DNA of 64,000 nt from positions 2,232,001 to 2,296,000 of the forward strand of contig NZ_JALPRS010000001.1 of the NCBI RefSeq assembly GCF_023630255.1, given 5' to 3'. The notes under the pieces are model-generated. The model did not search any database. It was not told the origin of the DNA and saw nothing but the letters and a program-made list of their open reading frames with translations. The position numbers and the translations under genes were made by a program. This DNA is from Pontibacter deserti (lineage in GTDB: Bacteria > Bacteroidota > Bacteroidia > Cytophagales > Hymenobacteraceae). Shown piece by piece: positions 45,275 through 53,543 of this stretch (position 1 is its first letter; the number at the start of each line of letters is the position of its first letter).

Positions 45275-45646
45275 TTACACTATGCGCATAAGCCACAAAC
45301 CTGCAAAGGTAGCCAACAGCCCAAGCAGTACACTTACCGAAATATAAAGTATAGCTTGCCCAAACTGGTTGTTCTGTAGCATATGCACTGTCTCGTAAGA
45401 AAAAGCCGAAAAGGTGGTAAAGCCACCCAGTATACCTGTAGCCAGAAACAAACGCCACTCCGGAGTTATAGTACCTTTTGAGGCAAAGCCAAAAACCAAC
45501 CCGATAAGGAAGCAGCCAACTATGTTTATTGTAAGCGTAGCTAATGGGAAAGCAAGTGTGGATCGCGACTGAATAAACAAAGCCAGCAGGTACCTGCTGG
45601 CTCCGCCTATAAAACTGCCTGCTCCTATGGCCAAAAGTAGCTTCAC
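45275..45646 (-). CDS. crcB: Fluoride exporter CrcB/FluC
   Basis: A 123-aa membrane protein with four hydrophobic segments that forms a dual-topology dimer and exports fluoride. Family marks: GAGSFIGGASRYLLAL near the start, TLTINIVGCFLIGLVFGF, and GILGGFTTFSAFSYE, the last being the most conserved segment. The ATG start gives a normal N-terminus. No fluoride riboswitch was recognised in front of it. It is convergent with ahpC; the VOC gene lies 15 nt upstream on the same strand. Confidence 0.95.
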   Translation of the reverse strand: MKLLLAIGAGSFIGGASRYLLALFIQSRSTLAFPLATLTINIVGCFLIGLVFGFASKGTITPEWRLFLATGILGGFTTFSAFSYETVHMLQNNQFGQAILYISVSVLLGLLATFAGLWLMRIV

Positions 45647-45661
45647 CTGCTAAAGTATAAG

Positions 45662-46093
45662 TTAGTGTTTCTGCTCGTAATCATAATTCACCATCCACTG
45701 AATGCCAAACTTATCAGTGAACATGCCAAACAGCGCACCCCAGAAAGTTTTGTTCAGGGCCATTGTTACCTTACCACCGGCAGATAAACCATCAAATAAA
45801 CGCTTGGCTTCGTCTTCGTTGTCGGCGTTGATAGAGATCGAAAAGTTATTACCCATAACAGTCGCATGCCCGAAAGCTTCTGAAGAGTCGCTGCCCATTA
45901 AAGTAGTTTCTTTGCTGATCGGGAGAGAAATGTGCATGATCTTGTTACCTTCAGATTCAGGAATTGGGTGCTCCGAAGGCATATCCTTAAAGCGGCCTAC
46001 GTACGGAAAATCGCCGCCGAAAACAGATTTGTAAAAATTAAAAGCTTCTTCGCAGTTGCCTGCAAATGTCAGGTAAGGACTAATTGATGCCAT
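45662..46093 (-). CDS. PhnB-like VOC-superfamily protein
   Basis: A 143-aa protein of the glyoxalase/VOC fold, PhnB (YjdN) type: MASISPYLTFAGNCEEAFNFYKSVFGG, then PIPESEGNKIMHISLPI, and GGKVTMALNKTFWGALFGMFTDKFGIQWMVNY. The family includes proteins of unknown role and some 3-demethylubiquinone methyltransferase-like names, so no specific reaction is claimed. It lies 15 nt upstream of crcB on the same strand, so the two may be co-transcribed. Confidence 0.88.
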   Translation of the reverse strand: MASISPYLTFAGNCEEAFNFYKSVFGGDFPYVGRFKDMPSEHPIPESEGNKIMHISLPISKETTLMGSDSSEAFGHATVMGNNFSISINADNEDEAKRLFDGLSAGGKVTMALNKTFWGALFGMFTDKFGIQWMVNYDYEQKH

Positions 46094-46191
46094 TTTATAG
46101 TTATAGTTTAAGAAGTTACAGACCTATTATATATCAAATATAAAGTATTTAGTATACATCCCAACCACGGCCACACACTCAACCTAAAAAA

Positions 46192-46815
46192 CTACGATTT
46201 ATATGGCTTGAGCTCCCCATCTTTCACCAGCCAGGCTTTTTCGGCTTCATCCAGGATTTCCTCTTTATCATCAGAGTAGGCCTCCACAATCTTATACTTC
46301 CGGCCTTTAAAGTGTTCGTCTAGGCGGGCAATTTTCTCTTCTGCTTTGCAGGCTTTGCCGTCTACTAAGTAAGTACCATCAGTATAGTTAGCCTTCGTTC
46401 CGAAAAAGCCATCAATCTTATAAAGGTCAAAAAGTGGTTCCACATATAACTCCAGCCCACCGGTAGCACAAAATATCTGTACCCCATCCTTCTTTAGTTT
46501 ATCCAGTCTGTCTTTTACTTCTTTGTTAAAGTTGTCCGGGTATTCCTGCTCCCAGAATTCTTTGGCGTAAGTCTTTACCTGGTCCGGCGGAAGATTATCC
46601 AGGTAATTAAAGAAGTTCTCTTTAAATTCTGTCTGCCTGATCTGGTGCATTTTCAGCAACATTTTATAGTACAGCATCTGGAAGTAGTAGGCTACTTTAT
46701 GAGGCTTTTTTGCACTAATAAATTTAAAGAACTCGTCTTTGGAGCTCTTGTTATAAAAGGTCTTGTTCAGGTCAAAAACTGCTATTCTTACTTCTTCTTC
46801 CGTACTTTTTATCAT
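46192..46815 (-). CDS. HAD-superfamily protein (IB type) with an unusual first motif
   Basis: A 207-aa protein of the HAD subfamily IB, phosphoserine-phosphatase-like, with a helical cap (about residues 25-100). Motif I is AVFDLNKTF: the first Asp is present but the second, which normally acts as acid/base, is Asn. Motif II is FCATGG, motif III lies near KIARL, and motif IV is AYSDDKEEIL. Whether it is an active phosphatase is therefore unclear; substitution here occurs in some HAD members with altered chemistry. No substrate can be read from the sequence. Confidence 0.82.
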   Translation of the reverse strand: MIKSTEEEVRIAVFDLNKTFYNKSSKDEFFKFISAKKPHKVAYYFQMLYYKMLLKMHQIRQTEFKENFFNYLDNLPPDQVKTYAKEFWEQEYPDNFNKEVKDRLDKLKKDGVQIFCATGGLELYVEPLFDLYKIDGFFGTKANYTDGTYLVDGKACKAEEKIARLDEHFKGRKYKIVEAYSDDKEEILDEAEKAWLVKDGELKPYKS

Positions 46816-46902
46816 AGTTGCCTCTGCTGCTTAGGGTAAGTGTAGTACGCAACTATAGATGCCAGAGATGAACAATTGCACACAATTCAACACCTAAACT
46901 GC

Positions 46903-46910
46903 TATATTTG
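46903..46910 (+). promoter_or_regulatory. Candidate -7 box of waaA-rsgA
   Basis: TATATTTG, a perfect TAnnTTTG match, 22 nt before the preferred TTG start of waaA. An in-frame TTG at 46908 is part of the box. Confidence 0.55.
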
Positions 46911-46931
46911 CAGCCAAACAGCAGTACAAAT

Positions 46932-48176
46932 TTGAAACTACTCTACGACATCGGCTTAAAAGCTTATAATGGATTACTGGCAGTGGCTGCACCTTTTAAC
47001 CAGAAAGCAAAGCTGATGCTGCAGGGCCGTGAAAGAGAGTTTGAGCGGCTACAACAGGCACTTTCAGGAAATACAGCGCCGGTAGTTTGGTTTCATTGTG
47101 CTTCGCTGGGAGAGTTTGAGCAGGGCCGACCGGTTATAGAAGCTTTCAAGACACAGTTCCCGGAGTATAAAATAATGCTCACGTTCTTCTCCCCTTCCGG
47201 CTACGAAGTGCGCAAAAATTATAGTGGTGCCGATTTTATATTTTACCTGCCTTTAGATAGCGCTGCCAATGCCCGTAAGTTTATAAAGATTGTGCAGCCA
47301 AAGCTGGCCGTTTTTGTAAAGTATGAGTTCTGGCATTACTACTTACAGGAACTGGAACAGCGACAAATTCCTATACTTTCCATCTCAGCTATTTTCCGGC
47401 CAGAGCAGGTGTTCTTTAAACCTTACGGAGAGTTTAACCGCAACATGCTGCGCCGTTTCACTCATATTTATACTCAAAACAAACAATCGGTAGAGCTGCT
47501 GCAAAGTATAGGTATAACCAGAGCAAGTATAGCTGGCGACACCCGCTTCGACAGAGTACTACAGACTGCCGCAAGTATAAAACCGATTCCGCTGGTAGAG
47601 GCTTTTGTAAGTGGTAGCGACGTATTTATGGTTGGCAGCAGTTGGCCCGCGGATGTAGAGGTTCTGCTTCCGCTCATTCAGAAGTACAGGTCAACTATAA
47701 AATTCATTATCGCGCCGCATGAGATCCACGAAAATGGTATCGCTACTCTTATTACGCAGTTAGGCGATGGGGCTGTTCGCTTCTCTCAGGCTGATCTGCA
47801 AAGTATAGCCACGTACAATGTGCTGGTGATCGATAATATCGGGATGTTGTCTGCCCTTTATAGTTATGGTACGTATGCTTATATCGGTGGTGCTTTTGGT
47901 AAGGGCTTGCACAATACCCTGGAAGCTGCCGTGTTTGGGTTACCGCTGTTTTTCGGGCCGAAGTATGAGAAGTTTCAGGAAGCAGTGGACCTGGTAAACC
48001 TGGGCTGCGCGATGCCTGTAAACAATGCTGATGAACTATTAGCTGCTTTTGAGAAAGTACATACCACACCCGGAGCCCGCCAACGTATAACCGACACCGA
48101 AAAACAATACGTACAACAGCAGGCAGGCGCCACCACAAAAATTATGGCCGACATACAGCGCCTGTTAAAGAGATAA
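46932..48176 (+). CDS. waaA: 3-deoxy-D-manno-octulosonic acid transferase
   Basis: Adds Kdo to lipid A precursor at the inner membrane. A 414-aa GT30 enzyme from the TTG at 46932, giving MKLLYDIGLKAYNGLLAVAAPF, the usual membrane-associated N-terminus. Blocks: FHCASLGEFEQGRPVIEAFK, LTFFSPSGYEVRKNY, LAVFVKYEFWHYYL, AGDTRFDRV, PHEIHENGI and AYIGGAFGKGLHNTLEAAVFGLPLFFGPKYEKF. A further-upstream TTG (46908) is inside a promoter box. It ends 1 nt before rsgA, so the pair is an operon. Confidence 0.93.
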   Translation: MKLLYDIGLKAYNGLLAVAAPFNQKAKLMLQGREREFERLQQALSGNTAPVVWFHCASLGEFEQGRPVIEAFKTQFPEYKIMLTFFSPSGYEVRKNYSGADFIFYLPLDSAANARKFIKIVQPKLAVFVKYEFWHYYLQELEQRQIPILSISAIFRPEQVFFKPYGEFNRNMLRRFTHIYTQNKQSVELLQSIGITRASIAGDTRFDRVLQTAASIKPIPLVEAFVSGSDVFMVGSSWPADVEVLLPLIQKYRSTIKFIIAPHEIHENGIATLITQLGDGAVRFSQADLQSIATYNVLVIDNIGMLSALYSYGTYAYIGGAFGKGLHNTLEAAVFGLPLFFGPKYEKFQEAVDLVNLGCAMPVNNADELLAAFEKVHTTPGARQRITDTEKQYVQQQAGATTKIMADIQRLLKR

Positions 48177-48177
48177 G

Positions 48178-49101
48178 ATGAAAGGAGTTGTAGTAAAATC
48201 TACGGGATCGTGGTACCTTGTTCGGGATGCCGAGGGAAAGCTGCACCGGGCACGTCTGCGTGGCAAGTTCAAGATAAAAGGCTTAAAGGTAAGTAACCCG
48301 CTGGCTGTTGGCGACCGTGTTGAGTTTGAAGTGGAAACGACCGGCGAAGATACCGCTGTTATCCATAAGATTGAAGACCGGGAAAATTACATCATCCGCC
48401 AGAGCACGCACAAAACTGCTTACTCGCACATAATTGCTGCCAACATAGACCAAGCACTACTTATAGTTACTCTGGTTTCGCCCCGCACATCCTTCGGCTT
48501 TATGGATCGTTTTCTGGTTACTGCCGAAGCCTATGACATCCCGACTATACTTGTATTTAACAAGACCGACCTGTACGACGACGAGATGCGCGACTACCAG
48601 CGCCAGATCAGCCACATGTACCAGCAGATCGGGTACAGCAGCATGACGGTTTCTGCAAAAACCAACGAAGGCATAGAAGAGATGGGTAAGCTCCTGCAGG
48701 GCAAAACCACATTGCTTTCAGGTCACTCAGGTGTCGGAAAATCTACACTTATCAATTTGATAGTTCCAGACCTGGAGCTGAAAACTTCTGAAATTTCCGA
48801 TTTCTCTGATAAAGGGGTACATACCACCACGTTCGCTGAGATGTTTGAAATCAACAATACGACCTTCATTATCGATACCCCAGGTATAAAAGAACTTGGT
48901 ATAGTAGATATTCCTAAAAACCAGTTGGGGCATTTCTTCCCGGAGATGCGCGAGCGCCTGAACCAGTGCCGCTTTAACAACTGCACCCATTTTAACGAAC
49001 CCGGCTGTGCCATTATAGAAGCCGTCCGCCACAACGAAATTTCATTAACCCGCTACGAAAGCTATCTGAGCATGCTGATGGGCGAAGACAACCGGAAGTA
49101 A
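48178..49101 (+). CDS. rsgA: Small-subunit ribosome GTPase RsgA
   Basis: A 307-aa GTPase acting in late 30S assembly, with circularly permuted motifs: NKTD (G4) first, then SGHSGVGKSTLINLI (G1) and IIDTPGIKELG (G3). The N-terminal OB domain (residues 1-75, with the start MKGVVVKSTGSWYLV) and the C-terminal zinc domain (CRFNNCTHFNEPGCAI) are complete. The ATG follows the waaA stop after 1 nt. Confidence 0.96.
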   Translation: MKGVVVKSTGSWYLVRDAEGKLHRARLRGKFKIKGLKVSNPLAVGDRVEFEVETTGEDTAVIHKIEDRENYIIRQSTHKTAYSHIIAANIDQALLIVTLVSPRTSFGFMDRFLVTAEAYDIPTILVFNKTDLYDDEMRDYQRQISHMYQQIGYSSMTVSAKTNEGIEEMGKLLQGKTTLLSGHSGVGKSTLINLIVPDLELKTSEISDFSDKGVHTTTFAEMFEINNTTFIIDTPGIKELGIVDIPKNQLGHFFPEMRERLNQCRFNNCTHFNEPGCAIIEAVRHNEISLTRYESYLSMLMGEDNRK

Positions 49102-49127
49102 CCCTGAAATTTTATGCTATAGTTTGC

Positions 49128-49553
49128 TTAGCTGCTGCGCTCACCGTTTTGCTGCAGCCATTGTATCGCAATTGTTTCGTCCTGAAATTCCTGGTATACA
49201 ACGTTTGCTTCAGGCAATGCCTGCACATCTTCTGCAAGCTCCTGAACAAAGTTTTCGCGGTTGGTGTTGGTGGTACCCAATCTGGCTACCCTCTGTAGGC
49301 GTGTACTTGCTAAATTCTGCGCAAAGGTCATGTTAATTTCAACATATTCTTCGTCAGTAATGCCAATTACGTCTTCCCGTGCATCAATCAGTAAATTTTT
49401 TATATCATAACTGCGGATCTTATCTACAAGCAGCTTCATGGTATAGCTCAATTCAGAACTGGAGGATGTTTTGCTGGCAAGCCACTTAACCACTAAAATA
49501 TCTGATGCTACATCATAATCCATCAGTATCAGGCCGTCTTTATGCAGAATCAT
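49128..49553 (-). CDS. Hypothetical protein with a STAS-like fold
   Basis: A 141-aa soluble protein. The order of strands and helices, with DYDVASDILVVKWLAS, a helix YTMKLLVDKIRSYDIKNLLIDARED and a second part with EEYVEINMTFAQNLASTRLQRVARLG, resembles STAS/SpoIIAA-like proteins seen in many Cytophagales genomes. That is a fold-level guess; no phosphorylatable Ser can be named. It is convergent with rsgA, only 26 nt apart. The ATG at 49553 is followed by a normal start. Confidence 0.65.
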   Translation of the reverse strand: MILHKDGLILMDYDVASDILVVKWLASKTSSSSELSYTMKLLVDKIRSYDIKNLLIDAREDVIGITDEEYVEINMTFAQNLASTRLQRVARLGTTNTNRENFVQELAEDVQALPEANVVYQEFQDETIAIQWLQQNGERSS

Positions 49554-49747
49554 TTGGGTTGTAAAGTATAGGTAAAGCTATTTCGAAGTTGTAATTTAAA
49601 TGATTTTTCTATAAAAATTCAAAAGTTTCTATCATGCCTGCCCATTACGTTAGCTTATACTGGGTTTAGCAGTAACTGCTTTGTTAAAGTTGCTCACATC
49701 TTAACTTCTTTCCTGTCGTTAATAATTTATACTTTAAGCCTGCAGCT

Positions 49748-50449
49748 ATGAAACTTGATAATGCTAATATCCTGATAACAGGTGGCACGCTCGGTATTGG
49801 ACATGCAACTGCTGAACTGCTGATCAGACACGGCGCAAATGTTGCTATTACCGGTCGTGACGAAAAGCGGACACACAGAGCAGCCCGCTCATTGGGCGCG
49901 CTGCCTATCACAGCCGATGTTGCAGATTTTGGCGACGTAAAACACACCTTCTCCACTTTCCTGAATGAGTTTGGCCGGCTTGATGCCCTGATTAACAACG
50001 CCGGTATCGGGATGTATAAGCCGCTTGATGAGCTAACCTTGGAGGATTTTGAGCAGGTTTACCGGGTAAATGTATTTGGTGCAGCCATGATGGCCGCCGC
50101 AGCTGCCAGTATTTTTAAAACACAGAAGTATGGCAACATCATTAATATAGGTTCTACGGCTGCTACCAAAGGCTACGAAGGCGGCTCCGTGTATGCATCA
50201 TCTAAAGCCGCACTGCGCAGCATGACCCAAAGCTGGCAGGCAGAACTACGCAGGTATAATGTACGGGTTATGCTGATAAACCCCAGCGAAGTTACCACAG
50301 CTTTTGGCCGGGAAGACAGGAAAGAACGTCATCCTGAGCCACACAAACTGCGTGGCCAGGAAATAGCCTGGGCAATTAAAAGCGCCCTGGAAATGGATAA
50401 CCGCGGCTTTATACCTGAGTTGGCTGTCTGGGCTACAAATCCGTTCTAA
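49748..50449 (+). CDS. SDR-family oxidoreductase, FabG-like
   Basis: A 233-aa classical SDR: TGGTLGIGHATAE (Rossmann), TGRDEKR, NNAGIGMYKPL, NIGSTAATKGYEGGSVYASSKAAL (Ser, Tyr and Lys of the catalytic triad), and a NPSEVTTAF loop. The basic residues after TGR favour NADPH. The substrate cannot be inferred. It stands alone and is convergent with the fasciclin gene; the two stop codons are only 7 nt apart. Confidence 0.92.
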   Translation: MKLDNANILITGGTLGIGHATAELLIRHGANVAITGRDEKRTHRAARSLGALPITADVADFGDVKHTFSTFLNEFGRLDALINNAGIGMYKPLDELTLEDFEQVYRVNVFGAAMMAAAAASIFKTQKYGNIINIGSTAATKGYEGGSVYASSKAALRSMTQSWQAELRRYNVRVMLINPSEVTTAFGREDRKERHPEPHKLRGQEIAWAIKSALEMDNRGFIPELAVWATNPF

Positions 50450-50456
50450 CTTATAC

Positions 50457-51119
50457 TTACTTCTTGTTTTCAGATACCACCAGCACCTTATCTATGATAT
50501 GGATGACACCGTTGCTGCTAGGAATATTTTCTTTGTTTACTTCAGCACCATTGATCATTATCATATCTCCTTTTTTAGAGATCTGTAATTGATTGTTGCC
50601 TAATGTTTTTACACTGGAACCTGTCTGAAGTGCAGCGCCATCCAGTTTGCCTGCTACCACGTGGTTGTTCAACAGGTCGGTGAGCTGTTTCTTGTTTTCA
50701 GGCTTCATCAGGTCTTCCAGCGTACCACCCGGTAAAGCATTAAAAGCTTCGTTTGATGGAGCAAACACTGTATAAGGACCCGTACCATTCAGGGTATTTA
50801 GTAAGCCGGCTGCTTTAACAGCTGAAATAAATGTAGAAAGGTCAGTGGTGGATTCCGCATTTTCGGGGATAGACTGAGATGGTGTAGTTTCATAGCCACC
50901 GATCTGGGGGTTTACCGGGCCGTCACCTTCTCCGGTCTGCCGGCCATCTGTTGTAGGTTCAGTATTTTTAGCTTCCTGCTGAGAGCCCGGATTTGGCTCC
51001 ATGCTCTGCTCCTGCATTTCGTTCTCCTGGTGCTTTTCTTCATCGCTGCCGCAGCCAACCAACAAGGAAGCACTGCACAACAGGCCCAGGCCATAAAGCA
51101 TTATATTCACTTTTTTCAT
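50457..51119 (-). CDS. Fasciclin-domain lipoprotein
   Basis: A 220-aa lipoprotein: signal and lipobox LLVGC (Cys about 23), a Gln/Glu/Gly/Pro-rich linker (about 25-85), then a FAS1 domain (about 85-218) with TFISAVKAAGLLNTLNGTGPYTVFAPSNEAFNALPGG, YNNHVV-type NHVVAG and NGVIHIIDKVLV. FAS1 proteins mediate cell-surface adhesion. The frame is open six codons earlier; the ATG at 51119 keeps a normal signal. A minus-strand TAnnTTTG-like box (TAAATTTG) lies 16 nt upstream. Confidence 0.92.
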   Translation of the reverse strand: MKKVNIMLYGLGLLCSASLLVGCGSDEEKHQENEMQEQSMEPNPGSQQEAKNTEPTTDGRQTGEGDGPVNPQIGGYETTPSQSIPENAESTTDLSTFISAVKAAGLLNTLNGTGPYTVFAPSNEAFNALPGGTLEDLMKPENKKQLTDLLNNHVVAGKLDGAALQTGSSVKTLGNNQLQISKKGDMIMINGAEVNKENIPSSNGVIHIIDKVLVVSENKK

Positions 51120-51134
51120 AGTATTAATAAGTAT

Positions 51135-51142
51135 CAAATTTA
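51135..51142 (-). promoter_or_regulatory. Candidate -7 box of the fasciclin gene
   Basis: On the minus strand TAAATTTG, a match to TAnnTTTG, 15 nt before the preferred ATG. No clear -33 element. Confidence 0.4.
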
Positions 51143-51203
51143 TGGTTCGGTTTCGAAAGCTGCCATTACAGGAGCTTTGTAGTCATGTAAACTATAAAAT
51201 GTG

Positions 51204-51211
51204 TACTTTTG
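51204..51211 (+). promoter_or_regulatory. Candidate -7 box of the cyclophilin gene
   Basis: TACTTTTG, with TTTG at 51176-51179, 24 nt upstream, slightly longer than the usual spacing. It is 37 nt before the ATG. Confidence 0.45.
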
Positions 51212-51248
51212 TTTTTAGATCATGTTTAACAATTAAACAGCAAAACGC

Positions 51249-51707
51249 ATGAAAACCGCAGAAATACATACTGGCAAAGGAGTAATGAAAGTAGAATTCT
51301 ACGAAAAAGACGCTCCTAAAACAGTTGATAATTTTATATCGCTTGCTAAAAAAGGCTTTTACGATGGCCTTACTTTTCACCGTGTAATTCCTGATTTCGT
51401 GATACAGGGTGGTTGCCCTAACTCCCGCGAAGGTGCTAAAGGCGTACCGGGAACAGGTGGCCCGGGCTACAAGATTGATTGCGAACTTACCGGCGAAAAC
51501 CAATACCACGACCGTGGTGTGTTAAGTATGGCGCACGCTGGCCGTAACACTGGTGGCTCACAATTCTTTATCTGCCACAGCCGCAAAAACACTGCACACT
51601 TAGATCGTAACCACACTTGCTTTGGTAAAGTAGTGGAAGGCCTGGATGTGATTGACCAGATCAAAGCAAACGACAAAATAGAGAAGATTGTAGTGAACGA
51701 AGCATAA
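51249..51707 (+). CDS. Peptidyl-prolyl isomerase, cyclophilin type
   Basis: A 152-aa cyclophilin that speeds cis-trans isomerisation of prolyl bonds. Family marks: [20 protein letters not shown] with the catalytic Arg, [35 protein letters not shown]. No signal peptide is present, so it is cytosolic. Length and motifs are normal. It is divergent from the fasciclin gene and ends at a strong terminator. Confidence 0.95.
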   Translation: MKTAEIHTGKGVMKVEFYEKDAPKTVDNFISLAKKGFYDGLTFHRVIPDFVIQGGCPNSREGAKGVPGTGGPGYKIDCELTGENQYHDRGVLSMAHAGRNTGGSQFFICHSRKNTAHLDRNHTCFGKVVEGLDVIDQIKANDKIEKIVVNEA

Positions 51708-51726
51708 GCGTTTGTTTACTTCTCAT

Positions 51727-51759
51727 AAAAAAGCCGCTCTGTACCAGAGCGGCTTTTTT
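51727..51759. terminator. Bidirectional terminator after the cyclophilin gene
   Basis: A 15-bp perfect stem (51727-51741 with 51745-51759) around AAGCCGCTCTG, loop TAC. A-run on the left and T-run on the right allow use on both strands; the ZIP-like gene is convergent. Confidence 0.9.
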
Positions 51760-51794
51760 ATGGTTTATACTTTCTGAAATCGGTTTAAAGAATT

Positions 51795-52526
51795 TTATAA
51801 AGAGAGCAGTAGTATAGCGTACAGAAAAGCACCGGCCGCGAAGGCCCAGTAACGGCTTTCACGGTCCTCGGGAAGTTCTTCTTTGAGTACATTCAGGATA
51901 ATGCCGCCCCCAACAAAAGCTACCACCATAACCAGCACCACTTCCGGCAACTCTACCACAAACCCGACACTCCAGCCAAGCAGCAAAGCTATTACCAGCA
52001 CCCAACGACCAACCTTTCGGTACGTATCCTGGTGATGCTCCTGCAAACCATAATCGTTAACTATAAAATGGAGTGCCATGGCAATAGCAAAAAGCAACAT
52101 CCACTTTATACTTCCTTCTTCCCGCTGAAACAGCACATACCCGATTAGCGCATTGTAAATAGCAAATGAGACAATATGTACCCAGAATAAGCCAGCTCTG
52201 GCTTTCTCTTTATCTGCTTTTTTAAGTAGCTCCCGCTTCTCGTGCACCACAGCCCGCTCCAGACCATAAAATACGGCCAGGCCAAACAAACTCATCAGGT
52301 ACACATGGTGGTTCAGAAACTCTTCGGCCCAGCTCAGGTTCTCTACGTGCTCCTGCCCTTTGCTCAGTTCCGGAAACAGGTGCAGAAATACATAGGCCAC
52401 CGACACACCACCTGCCGCCGAAAGCCAGATACTGCGTGGCACACCCGCCAGAAACCGCAGCCGGCTACCAAACAAATGTACAAACGCCAGCCCCAGTATT
52501 GGCCAAACCGAAATATGCTGCTCCAT
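51795..52526 (-). CDS. ZIP-like integral membrane protein
   Basis: A 243-aa protein with about seven or eight membrane segments. Several features recall ZIP metal transporters: a polar segment AYVFLHLFPELSKGQ, HFIVNDYGLQEHHQD with clustered His, and GGGIILNVLKEELPEDRESRYWAFAAGAFLYAILL at the end. The membrane-embedded His pairs of true ZIPs are partly present. It may be a distant ZIP-type permease that moves divalent metals, but this rests on motif resemblance only. The ATG at 52526 is used. Confidence 0.75.
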   Translation of the reverse strand: MEQHISVWPILGLAFVHLFGSRLRFLAGVPRSIWLSAAGGVSVAYVFLHLFPELSKGQEHVENLSWAEEFLNHHVYLMSLFGLAVFYGLERAVVHEKRELLKKADKEKARAGLFWVHIVSFAIYNALIGYVLFQREEGSIKWMLLFAIAMALHFIVNDYGLQEHHQDTYRKVGRWVLVIALLLGWSVGFVVELPEVVLVMVVAFVGGGIILNVLKEELPEDRESRYWAFAAGAFLYAILLLSL

Positions 52527-52683
52527 AAGTATAGGCTACTTTAAATGTAGCCATATGGTTTTAGTAAGTGTTTTAGATAAAGTATGGCAGAATGAGTAGC
52601 AAGTATATAAATTTTACTATTTTAGCTTGGAATTACCTATAGTTGCTGGTAGATATGAGATGATGTAACTATAGTTATAGGGT

Positions 52684-52723
52684 AGATAAGCGTATGTTTT
52701 CGTTTATACTGTAGTTGGGTAAA
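52684..52723 (+). repeat. Cassette-leader repeat ending in GTTGGGTAAA (copy 2)
   Basis: AGATAAGCGTATGTT (52684-52698) is identical to 27004-27018, and the core GTTGGGT begins 30 nt after its first base in both copies. GTTGGGT (52714-52720) fits the integron core GTTRRRY exactly, and GTTGGGTAAA (52714-52723) is the perfect complement of TTTACCCAAC at 53416-53425, beyond the next two genes. The rest of the 52527-52735 gap has no gene. Confidence 0.65.
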
Positions 52724-52735
52724 ATAGCAATTAAT

Positions 52736-53131
52736 ATGAATTTAGAATCTTTACTAACGAACCACTTTCTTCGTTTCATTTTTCCTTTTGTTATACTCAT
52801 TGTGTTTTGGGTGTTTATCAAGCCATTGATTTCAACTAACACAAGGGAAAATGCAGATAAAGAACGTTGCGAGACTGCAGCTTTGATAAAGGAAAAAAGT
52901 ATTATAGGTGTAGTGATTGCGAAGTACAGAGACAAAAGGGATCTCAGGCATTTTGCTTACCGAAGGGGGAAAGTCAGAGTAGACAATAGTTTCTTCGTTT
53001 TAGAAGGTAGTGACACCTATGATCATATCCAGGTAGGAGATTCTATCATAAAGGAAAAAGGATCTTTTGTAGTAAAACTCATTCGGCAGGATTCAGTTTA
53101 TACCCACACCCTGGACTATGGATGCAAGTAA
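52736..53131 (+). CDS. Membrane-anchored protein of the cassette-like unit, 131 aa
   Basis: A 131-aa protein with one N-terminal membrane segment (about residues 10-30, FIFPFVILIVFWVFI) and a soluble beta-rich domain. The block IIGVVIAKYRDKRDLRHFAYRRG, then DTYDHIQVGDSIIKEKGSFVVKLIRQDSVYTHTLDYGCK, resembles small orphan proteins seen repeatedly in Cytophagales genomes (a GDSIxKxxGs motif), none with known function. The frame is open from a TTG at 52715 overlapping the repeat; the ATG at 52736 is preferred. It is AT-rich and overlaps the next gene by 14 nt. Confidence 0.7.
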   Translation: MNLESLLTNHFLRFIFPFVILIVFWVFIKPLISTNTRENADKERCETAALIKEKSIIGVVIAKYRDKRDLRHFAYRRGKVRVDNSFFVLEGSDTYDHIQVGDSIIKEKGSFVVKLIRQDSVYTHTLDYGCK

Positions 53132-53393
53132 CATTCATGCACTGCTTTTCGGTTTATTTATCGTTGTAGAAGCACTAATTGCTCTCTATCTGAATATAAT
53201 CATCTTCAAAATCAAAGCGGAGCTGCGAACGCATGGCTACCAGGTAACTTGGTTTTATGGAACTTTCTTTGATTTGATCCTTCTATACCGCCTGTATTTA
53301 AAAACTAGAAACCAAGTCTATCTTAATTGGCTAATCAAATTAGAGATATTGCTTATATTATTTATCTCTCTATTTGTAATAATGATAAGGTAG
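53118..53393 (+). CDS. Small two-segment membrane protein, 91 aa
   Basis: A 91-aa protein with two hydrophobic segments: about residues 7-30 (ALLFGLFIVVEALIALYLNIIIF) and about 71-90 (LEILLILFISLFVIMIR), with a basic amphipathic loop between. No family is recognised. It starts 14 nt before the stop of the preceding gene (coupled translation) and belongs to the same unit bounded by complementary GTTGGGTAAA and TTTACCCAAC. Confidence 0.65.
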   Translation: MDASNIHALLFGLFIVVEALIALYLNIIIFKIKAELRTHGYQVTWFYGTFFDLILLYRLYLKTRNQVYLNWLIKLEILLILFISLFVIMIR

Positions 53394-53415
53394 CCATTAA
53401 CACAATTGAAACAAC

Positions 53416-53484
53416 TTTACCCAACACAGTTCAGCCTTAACCCTTGCTATGCTAAGGGCTTAGGCTGCACCAGTAACGTTAAGT
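53416..53484 (+). repeat. attC-like site with perfect core sequences
   Basis: ACCCAAC (53419-53425) matches the integron core RYYYAAC, and GTTAAGT (53478-53484) matches GTTRRRY. Between them lies an imperfect hairpin: AGCCTTAACCCTT pairs with AAGGGCTTAGGCT at 11 of 13 positions around a short loop. Core to core is 66 nt, inside the range of known attC sites. An integrase gene is not present in the window. Confidence 0.6.
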
Positions 53485-53543
53485 CAATTTATATAATACA
53501 TTAATCATTACCCATACTTATCTCTTCCAATCCTAAACACAAT

